From Mycobacterium sp. DL440 (lineage in GTDB: Bacteria; Actinomycetota; Actinomycetes; Mycobacteriales; Mycobacteriaceae): a stretch of DNA of 64,000 nucleotides. Position 1 is the first letter of the stretch. Every line of letters begins with the position of its first letter. This document shows positions 58,155-64,000 of this stretch, one piece after another. The translations under genes and the position numbers were made by a program. The notes under the pieces were generated by a model that saw only the letters and a list, made by a program, of their open reading frames with translations, did no database searches and was not told the origin of the DNA. The stretch spans positions 1,974,984-2,038,983 of the forward strand of contig NZ_CP050191.1 of NCBI RefSeq assembly GCF_011745145.1, read 5' to 3'.

Positions 58155-59537
58155 ATGAACGGCGCCGAGGTCAAGGGCGCGGGCGGACGCTGGGTGCTGC
58201 ACCTGGACATGGACGCGTTCTTCGCGTCGGTCGAGCAGTTGACCCGTCCCACCCTGCGCGGCCGGCCCGTCTTGGTCGGAGGACTGGGCGGGCGCGGCGT
58301 GGTGGCCGGGGCAAGCTACGAGGCGCGCCGGTGGGGCGCACGTTCTGCGATGCCGATGCACCAGGCCCGACGGCTCGTTGGCGCCCCGGCGGTGGTGCTG
58401 CCGCCCCGCGGGGCGGTCTACGGAGTGGCGAGCCGTCGCGCCCTGGATACCGTGCGCAGCGTCGTCCCGGTGCTCGAGCAGCTGTCTTTCGACGAGGCCT
58501 TCGGCGAACCGGTTGAACTGGCCGGCGCCACCGCGGCCGATGTCGAGGACTTCTGCCAGCAGTTGCGGGCCAAGGTGCTCGAGCGGACCGGGCTGGTGGC
58601 CTCCGTGGGTGCCGGATCCGGAAAGCAGATCGCCAAGATCGCCTCCGGGCTGGCCAAGCCCGACGGGATCCGGGTCGTCCGCCGCGACGAGGAGGCGCTG
58701 TTGCTCGACAGTCTCCCCGTGCGCAAGTTGTGGGGGATCGGGCCGGTGGCCGAGGAGAAGCTGCACCGGCTCGGCATCGAGACGGTGGGCGCGCTGGCCG
58801 CGTTGTCGGATGCCGAAGCCGCCAGTGTGCTGGGAACTGCGGTCGGTGCCGCGCTGCATCGTCTGGCTCGCGGAATCGATGACCGCCCGGTGACCGAGCG
58901 GGCGGAGGCCAAGCAGATCAGCGCGGAATCGACTTTTCCGGAGGATCTCACCACGCTTCGCCAGTTGCAGGATGCGATCGGCCCGATCGGCGAGCATGCA
59001 CATCGGCGCCTGGAGAAGGACGGTCGCGGCGCTCGCACCGTGACGGTCAAGCTGAAAAAGTCGGATATGAGCACGCTGACTCGGTCGGCCACGCTGGCCT
59101 ACGCCACCACCGAGGCCGCCATCCTGATCGGCGCCGCACGCCGGCTTCTGCTCGACCCCGTGGAGATAGGTCCCATTCGCCTTGTCGGCGTGGGGTTTTC
59201 GGGACTGTCCGACAGCAGGCAGGAATCTTTGTTTCCGGACCTGGAGCAACCTGACGAAAGCTTCGACTCCCACCATCAGGCCACGGAAGGCGTCCAGGTC
59301 ACCCAAAGCGGTTGGCGCATCGGCGACGACGTGGCGCACCCCGAGCACGGTCACGGCTGGGTTCAGGGCGCTGGGCACGGCGTAATGACCGTGCGTTTCG
59401 AAACCCGGGCCAGCGGACCCGGCCCGGCCCGCACGTTTCCCGACGACACGCCCGGTTTCAGCCGGGCTGATCCGATCGCCAGCCTGGACTGGGGTGACTA
59501 TCTGAGCGGATTGGCGGACTACCAGAGCACGCCATAG
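58155..59537 (+). CDS. dinX: DNA polymerase IV (Y family), DinX/DinB1
   Basis: A 460-residue translesion DNA polymerase. The catalytic acids are in [14 protein letters not shown] (residues ~16-30) and [10 protein letters not shown] (~113-122); a helix-hairpin-helix thumb region [20 protein letters not shown] and a little-finger domain follow. A C-terminal extension ([20 protein letters not shown]) forms an additional small domain, as in Rv1537 DinX. It copies past damaged bases at low fidelity. Its end overlaps the following convergent gene by 19 bases. The start is ATG at 58155. Confidence 0.94.
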   Translation: MNGAEVKGAGGRWVLHLDMDAFFASVEQLTRPTLRGRPVLVGGLGGRGVVAGASYEARRWGARSAMPMHQARRLVGAPAVVLPPRGAVYGVASRRALDTVRSVVPVLEQLSFDEAFGEPVELAGATAADVEDFCQQLRAKVLERTGLVASVGAGSGKQIAKIASGLAKPDGIRVVRRDEEALLLDSLPVRKLWGIGPVAEEKLHRLGIETVGALAALSDAEAASVLGTAVGAALHRLARGIDDRPVTERAEAKQISAESTFPEDLTTLRQLQDAIGPIGEHAHRRLEKDGRGARTVTVKLKKSDMSTLTRSATLAYATTEAAILIGAARRLLLDPVEIGPIRLVGVGFSGLSDSRQESLFPDLEQPDESFDSHHQATEGVQVTQSGWRIGDDVAHPEHGHGWVQGAGHGVMTVRFETRASGPGPARTFPDDTPGFSRADPIASLDWGDYLSGLADYQSTP

Positions 59538-59989
59538 GTGGCGTTGAGGATGAAGCCGTGCTCGCCGTAGGTCTTGCACGTCACGGTGCCCTGATAGCCG
59601 ACCCCGCAGCTGGCGCCCCAGTTTTCCAACCGATGCCCCTCGGGCAGCACGTCGACGTCGCGGGTGAACGACGCGGTGTCAGAGTGCCGGTAGGCGGCGG
59701 GTCCACCACTGTTGACGAAGATCTGGTTACTGCCCGGCGGTGCGTCGATCGGCACTGCGTCACAACCCACCGGACCGCCGTTGGGGCCGATACCGCAATG
59801 GCGACCATCCGGGGTCCGGAAGAACACGCCGTAGAAGTCGGTGGGCGAGCTGTAATGACCCTCCGCTTTGGGATAGCTGTCGATGTCGTCGGCGCCCGGC
59901 GGTGGCTCCGCCGTAGCCGTCGGCGCGGCGCCCAGCGCCAATAGGCCAACGGTGGCAACTGCCATGAAGTGATGGCGCATAGCTTCCAT
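59519..59989 (-). CDS. small secreted protein, paralogue of the next gene
   Basis: A 156-residue product with a signal peptide ([20 protein letters not shown], cleaved near TATAEP) and a mature domain with four to five cysteines ([36 protein letters not shown]). No catalytic motif is seen. It is the tandem paralogue of the gene at 60020-60490 (same motifs [18 protein letters not shown] and [30 protein letters not shown]). The reading frame runs 19 bases into dinX. Function unknown. Confidence 0.8.
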   Translation of the reverse strand: MEAMRHHFMAVATVGLLALGAAPTATAEPPPGADDIDSYPKAEGHYSSPTDFYGVFFRTPDGRHCGIGPNGGPVGCDAVPIDAPPGSNQIFVNSGGPAAYRHSDTASFTRDVDVLPEGHRLENWGASCGVGYQGTVTCKTYGEHGFILNATYGVLW

Positions 59990-60019
59990 TGAACCGACGA
60001 CGTCAACCCCCGCGGCCGA

Positions 60020-60490
60020 CTACCAGAGCACACCAGACGCGGCGTCGAGCGAAAAGCCGTGCCGGCCGGACGTTTTGCAAGTCAGTGTGCCCTCGTGGGT
60101 GACAGCGCAGGCGGCTTCCCAGTTCTCCAGCCGATAGCCCGCGGGCAGCACGTCGACATCTCGGGTGAACAGTTTGCTCCCCGAATATCGGTAGGAAGCC
60201 GGTGCCCCGGCCTCGACGAAGGTCTGGTTCATGCCCTCGGGCGCATCCGCGGGCACCGCGTCGCAACCGACCGGACCGCGGTTGGGCAGGATTCCGCAGA
60301 ACCGACCGTCCGGAGTCTGGAAATACAGCCCGTAGAAATCGGTGGGCGAAGTGTAGTTGCCCTCGGCGATCGGGTAGCCGTTGATGTCCTCGATACCAGG
60401 TGGCGGTGGCCACGGCCAAGCCTGCGCGGTCGGAAGCGGGCCGAACACCGATAGGCCGACGGCAGCTGCCGCCACAATGTGGAAACGCAC
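60020..60490 (-). CDS. small secreted protein, paralogue of the previous gene
   Basis: A 156-residue product from the GTG at 60490, the same length as its neighbour, with signal peptide VRFHIVAAAAVGLSVFGPLP and cleavage near AQAWP. The mature part carries the paired cysteines [27 protein letters not shown] and LTCKTSGRH, as in its partner. The longer start at 60517 would put acidic residues before the signal and is less likely. Recent tandem duplication is plain. Function unknown. Confidence 0.8.
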   Translation of the reverse strand: MRFHIVAAAAVGLSVFGPLPTAQAWPWPPPPGIEDINGYPIAEGNYTSPTDFYGLYFQTPDGRFCGILPNRGPVGCDAVPADAPEGMNQTFVEAGAPASYRYSGSKLFTRDVDVLPAGYRLENWEAACAVTHEGTLTCKTSGRHGFSLDAASGVLW

Positions 60491-60513
60491 GTTCTCTATT
60501 TCAGCACAGGCCG

Positions 60514-61482
60514 TCAACCCCAGGCGTCGATGACCTCCGAGACGGGCCGCGCGGCAGCCAGTGCGGCCATCAACAGGACCCGGGCCTGCGCCGGGCGCAG
60601 AGAGGGGGCCACGATGGCGCCGGCGTCGACCAGCCGCCGGCCCGGTCCATACTGCGCGGCGATCGGGCCGTCGGGAACCCGCGTCGATATCGCGATGACG
60701 ATGCCGTTGCGGCAGTGCCTGCGGACCCCGTCGATCAGAGCGGTTCCCGCATTGCCCGAACCCATCGCCTGGAGCACCACGGCGCGCGCCCCGGCGGCGA
60801 CGCAGGCGTCCAGGGCGGTCGCATCACCTCCCGGATACGCCGCGACGATGTCGACGCGCGGGGCCGACGCCGCGGCCAGAGCGCCGAGAAAAACACGGCC
60901 TTTGGCCGCAGTGATCTCACACCGCCCGTCGGTGGTAGTCCCGAGCGCGTGGCCGGTGAAGGCGTTCAACTCATGGGTGTGCCGCTTGCGCAGGCCGCGG
61001 GGCTGCCACACGGTGCCGGCGAAGCACACCGCCACCCCGAGACCCCTGGCCTGCGGACTGGCCGCGACGGCGACGGCGTTGCGGAGGTTGCCCGGGCCGT
61101 CGGCGTCCGGCGCGTCCGCGCTGCGTTGCGACCCGGTCAGCACCACGGGCACAGCTCCGGCGTAAGTGAGGTCAAGCCACAGCGCGGTTTCCTCCATGCT
61201 GTCGGTGCCGTGGGTGATGACGACGCCGTCGGCCCGGGCTGCGGCGGCGCCGACTGCCGCACCGATCTCATCCCAGTCCGCGGGTGTCAGCAGGGCGCTG
61301 TCGGTCGCCAGCACATCGACGATCTCGATGTCCGCGTCAAAGGCCAGCCCGGCCGTCAGCTCGGCCCCGGAGCGCGTCGGACGCCGGATTCCGGTGTCGT
61401 CGGTGCTGGTCGAGATGGTGCCGCCGGTGGTAATCACGACGATGCGGCTGGCCGGCACCACATGCCGTGTCACGGTCTCCAT
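60514..61482 (-). CDS. ansA: L-asparaginase
   Basis: A 322-residue type I asparaginase that turns L-asparagine into aspartate and ammonia. Catalytic threonines lie in [13 protein letters not shown] (near residue 25) and [16 protein letters not shown]; the Lys is in [13 protein letters not shown] context. The start at ATG 61482 is preferred; in-frame codons further upstream run into the divergent lspA promoter region. No signal peptide is seen, so it appears cytoplasmic, though the M. tuberculosis homologue (Rv1538c) is reported to act in acid resistance. Confidence 0.92.
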   Translation of the reverse strand: METVTRHVVPASRIVVITTGGTISTSTDDTGIRRPTRSGAELTAGLAFDADIEIVDVLATDSALLTPADWDEIGAAVGAAAARADGVVITHGTDSMEETALWLDLTYAGAVPVVLTGSQRSADAPDADGPGNLRNAVAVAASPQARGLGVAVCFAGTVWQPRGLRKRHTHELNAFTGHALGTTTDGRCEITAAKGRVFLGALAAASAPRVDIVAAYPGGDATALDACVAAGARAVVLQAMGSGNAGTALIDGVRRHCRNGIVIAISTRVPDGPIAAQYGPGRRLVDAGAIVAPSLRPAQARVLLMAALAAARPVSEVIDAWG

Positions 61483-61538
61483 CACGGTCCAGATTGTCCC
61501 GCAATTGTCCCGGATCGACTGTTTGGGATGATGGGGGA

Positions 61539-62240
61539 GTGACTGATGAAACGTCAGGCCCGGTAGAGCCGGTGACCGACGCAACCGGGGATGCCAAACC
61601 GTCCCCTGTAACCGCTGCTCCGCCCCGGCGGCGGCTGCGTCTGCTGCTCACTGTCGCCGCGGTCGTGCTGTTCATCGACGTGGTGACCAAAGTGCTCGCG
61701 GTGCGCCTGCTGACCCCCGGACAGCCGGTGTCGATCGTCGGTGACACCGTGACCTGGACGCTGGTACGCAACTCCGGCGCGGCATTTTCGATGGCAACCG
61801 GATACACGTGGGTGTTGACGCTCGTCGCGACCGGCGTGGTGATCGGAATCGTCTGGATGGGTCGCCGATTGGTGTCTCCGTGGTGGGCGATCGGGCTCGG
61901 CATGATCCTGGGCGGCGCGACCGGAAACCTGATCGACCGTTTCTTTCGCGCGCCCGGGCCGCTGCGCGGTCACGTGGTGGACTTTTTCTCGGTCGGATGG
62001 TGGCCGGTGTTCAACGTGGCTGATCCGGCTGTGGTCGGCGGCGCAATCCTGTTGGTGGCGCTGTCGTTGTTCGGGTTCGACTTCGATACCGTCGGCCGGC
62101 GCCAGCCGGGCGACGAGACTGCTGGGGTCGGCCGGCGCCAGCCGGCCGACGACGATCAGGTCGCAGAAGCCGGTGACACCGAGCCGGCGACCCCATCGGA
62201 CGAGCCGCGTGCGGTCGGCCGCCAGTCCGAGACGCCATAG
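61539..62240 (+). CDS. lspA: LspA, lipoprotein signal peptidase (signal peptidase II)
   Basis: A 233-residue membrane aspartyl protease that cleaves the signal peptide of diacylated lipoproteins. The two catalytic Asp are in GNLIDRFFR and [12 protein letters not shown]; four helices are visible (~32-52, 80-100, 110-135, 165-185). Compared with typical LspA (160-200 residues) it has an Asp/Glu-rich cytoplasmic tail of about 45 residues that contains VGRRQP twice. The GTG at 61539 follows GGGGGA. It overlaps the next gene by one base. Orthologue of Rv1539. Confidence 0.93.
   Translation: MTDETSGPVEPVTDATGDAKPSPVTAAPPRRRLRLLLTVAAVVLFIDVVTKVLAVRLLTPGQPVSIVGDTVTWTLVRNSGAAFSMATGYTWVLTLVATGVVIGIVWMGRRLVSPWWAIGLGMILGGATGNLIDRFFRAPGPLRGHVVDFFSVGWWPVFNVADPAVVGGAILLVALSLFGFDFDTVGRRQPGDETAGVGRRQPADDDQVAEAGDTEPATPSDEPRAVGRQSETP
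62091..62145 (+). repeat. 19-bp direct repeat inside lspA
   Basis: GTCGGCCGGCGCCAGCCGG occurs at 62091-62109 and 62127-62145, 36 bases (12 codons) apart, and encodes the repeated VGRRQP in the LspA tail. It suggests that the tail grew by duplication. Confidence 0.7.
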
Positions 62241-63163
62241 TGGCCACCCGGTCGATGCCAGTGCCCGAGGGCCTGGCGGGAATGCGAGTCGACGCCGGCC
62301 TGGCCCGGCTGCTCGGGCTGTCGCGCACGGCGGTGGCAGCCATGGCCGAGGACGGCGGTGTCGATATCGACGGCGCGCCGGCAGCGAAGTCCGACAAGCT
62401 CGTCGCAGGGGCCTGGCTGGAGGTTCGGCTGCCGGCGGCGCCCGCCCCGGTCGAGAACACCCCGGTCGACATCGAGGGTATGGGCATCCTCTACTCCGAC
62501 GACGACATCGTGGCGGTGGACAAGCCGCCGGGGGTGGCCGCGCACGCCACGGTGGGCTGGCACGGTCCGACGGTGCTGGGCGGGCTGGCGGCTGCCGGGT
62601 TCCGGATCAGCACCTCGGGAATCCACGAACGCCAGGGCATCGTGCACCGACTCGACGTCGGCACCTCCGGAGTGATGGTGGTGGCGTTGTCGGAGCGGGC
62701 ATACACGGTGCTCAAACGGGCGTTCAAGGAACGCACCGTGGACAAGCGCTATCACGCGCTGGTGCAGGGGCACCCCGATCCGTCGAGCGGAACCATCGAT
62801 GCCCCGATCGGGCGGCATCGTGGTCACGATTGGAAGTTCGCGGTCGTCGACGGCGGACGGCACAGCATCACCCACTACGACACCGTTGAGGCGTTCCAGG
62901 CTGCCAGTCTGCTGGACGTAGAGCTGGAGACCGGCCGGACGCATCAGATCCGCGTGCATTTCGCCGCACTACATCACCCGTGCTGCGGCGACATGACCTA
63001 CGGAGCCGACCCCACGTTGGCGAAAAAGCTTGGGCTGGAACGTCAATGGTTGCATGCTCGCTCACTGGCCTTCGCCCATCCGGCTGACGGTCGGCGCGTC
63101 GAGATCACCAGTCCCTATCCGGCTGACCTGCAGGCCGCCCTCGACGTGCTGCGCCGCCACTAG
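62240..63163 (+). CDS. rluD: RluD-family 23S rRNA pseudouridine synthase
   Basis: A 307-residue protein with an N-terminal S4 domain (residues ~5-70, [20 protein letters not shown]) and an RluA-family catalytic domain. The catalytic Asp is in [15 protein letters not shown]; other motifs are [20 protein letters not shown] and [11 protein letters not shown]. It isomerises uridine to pseudouridine in 23S rRNA. The GTG overlaps the lspA stop by one base (TAGTG), so the two are coupled. Orthologue of Rv1540. Confidence 0.92.
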   Translation: MATRSMPVPEGLAGMRVDAGLARLLGLSRTAVAAMAEDGGVDIDGAPAAKSDKLVAGAWLEVRLPAAPAPVENTPVDIEGMGILYSDDDIVAVDKPPGVAAHATVGWHGPTVLGGLAAAGFRISTSGIHERQGIVHRLDVGTSGVMVVALSERAYTVLKRAFKERTVDKRYHALVQGHPDPSSGTIDAPIGRHRGHDWKFAVVDGGRHSITHYDTVEAFQAASLLDVELETGRTHQIRVHFAALHHPCCGDMTYGADPTLAKKLGLERQWLHARSLAFAHPADGRRVEITSPYPADLQAALDVLRRH

Positions 63164-63165
63164 CT

Positions 63166-64000
63166 GTGGGTGTGCAGACACCTGCGCCGCAGACCGGTGC
63201 CAGCCGCGCCGGGGTGCTCTACGGCGCGGGTGCCTACATCTGGTGGGGGTTGTGCCCCGGCTTCTTTCTGCTGTTGCTCCCGGCAGCGGCGCCGGAGGTG
63301 CTGGCCCACCGCATCGTGTGGAGCGCGCTGTTTCTCCTGCTGGTGCTTGCGGTCGCCCGACGCCTCGGCGACCTGCGCAGCTTGACGCTCAAAACCTGGT
63401 TACAACTGCTGGTAGCCGCGATATTGATCTCCCTCAACTGGGGGACCTACATCTACGCCGTCACCACGGGTCACGTCGTGGATGCGGCACTCGGCTACTT
63501 CATCAATCCCCTGGTGAGCGTGCTGTTGGGCGTGCTGGTGTTCCGCGAGCGGATCACCCGATGGCAGGCGGTCGCGTTGGTGCTCGCCTTCGTCTCGGTG
63601 GCGATCCTGACCATCGAGGTGGGCGCACCGCCGTACATCGCGGTCGTGCTCGCACTGTCCTTTGGCGTGTACGGCTTGATCAAGAAAGTCGTGCAGGCCG
63701 ACCCACGGGTGAGCGTGGCCACCGAAACGTTGGTGGCACTTCCTCTGGCGGCCGGCTATGTGATCACGCTGGAGGTGCTGGGCCGGGGAAACTTCCTCAA
63801 CCACGGCACTTGGCACGCGTTGCTCTTGTTGCTCGCCGGTCCGGTCACCGCGGTGCCGCTGCTGCTGTTCGCCGCGGCCGCACAGCGACTCCCGATGGTG
63901 ACGCTGGGCCTGCTGTTCTATCTCAATCCCGGGTTGCAGATGGCCTGGGGCGTGTTCATCGGTCACGAGCCGATGCCGGTGGGCCGCTGGATCGGGTTCG
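63166..64000 (+). CDS. RarD/EamA-family transporter, partial (3' end beyond right edge)
   Basis: The frame starting at GTG 63166 (or 63172) runs open to the end of the window, giving at least 278 residues. It shows EamA-type membrane helices, with GVLYGAGAYIWWGLCPGFFL at the start and LAHRIVWSALFLLLVLAVAR next, which is the RarD signature, and a second repeat after LVFRERITRWQAVALVLA. RarD members export small molecules such as chloramphenicol, but the substrate here is unknown. It follows rluD after two bases. Confidence 0.85.
   Translation, partial: MGVQTPAPQTGASRAGVLYGAGAYIWWGLCPGFFLLLLPAAAPEVLAHRIVWSALFLLLVLAVARRLGDLRSLTLKTWLQLLVAAILISLNWGTYIYAVTTGHVVDAALGYFINPLVSVLLGVLVFRERITRWQAVALVLAFVSVAILTIEVGAPPYIAVVLALSFGVYGLIKKVVQADPRVSVATETLVALPLAAGYVITLEVLGRGNFLNHGTWHALLLLLAGPVTAVPLLLFAAAAQRLPMVTLGLLFYLNPGLQMAWGVFIGHEPMPVGRWIGF

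Overview
The window is a high-GC actinobacterial chromosome segment whose gene order matches the Rv1459c to Rv1541c part of Mycobacterium tuberculosis, as I recall that map. Signs include mptB beside the suf operon, an acn/acnR pair, ripA-ripB-moxR, fabG1-inhA-hemH, mutA-mutB-meaB, and ileS-dinX-ansA-lspA. Many genes start with GTG or TTG, and many overlap by 4 bases (ATGA or GTGA). A non-tuberculous mycobacterium, probably of the rapidly growing Mycolicibacterium type, is the best reading; the species is inference. I saw no tRNA, rRNA, insertion sequence or CRISPR array.

Layout. 1-7460: the left-edge mannosyltransferase mptB (cut by the window) is divergent from sufR-sufB-sufD-sufC-sufS-sufU-sufT, the Fe-S cluster assembly operon. 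7483-12038: a small secreted protein, an unrecognised protein, thioredoxin, an enoyl-CoA hydratase, an ABC-F ATPase and a tiny helix-turn-helix protein. 12068-15543: acnR and aconitase. 15770-22050: a membrane-anchored protein, the two NlpC/P60 peptidoglycan hydrolases ripA and ripB, and a MoxR/DUF58/VWA set. 22126-24887: fabG1-inhA (mycolic acid FAS-II) and ferrochelatase. 24884-29963: a hypothetical protein, NfeD and SPFH membrane proteins, a RES-domain toxin-antitoxin pair, a deazaflavin-dependent oxidoreductase and a VTT-domain membrane protein. 30108-36918: methylmalonyl-CoA mutase (mutA, mutB), its GTPase chaperone meaB, a DUF4333-type lipoprotein and lipL.

The accessory part is 36919-54436, between lipL and ileS. 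A gene-free stretch of about 970 bp leads into a Mas-like polyketide synthase, a PapA acyltransferase, a fatty acyl-AMP ligase, a GAP/Sap-family membrane protein, a secreted PE-PPE-type acyltransferase/esterase and, on the other strand, an MmpL transporter. Together these look like a pathway that loads a fatty acid, extends it with methylmalonyl-CoA, moves it onto a sugar (probably trehalose) and exports and finishes the lipid outside the membrane. The mutase genes a few kb upstream could supply the extender. After the cluster come a seven-helix membrane protein, a helix-turn-helix regulator and a divergent 188-residue protein that looks like only the C-terminal half of an NRPS/PapA condensation domain. 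I did not recognise this trio.

54480-64000: an actinobacterial ileS T-box leader, ileS, a small S4 protein, DNA polymerase IV (dinX), two tandem secreted paralogues, ansA, lspA, an RluD-type pseudouridine synthase and the start of a RarD/EamA transporter that runs off the right edge.
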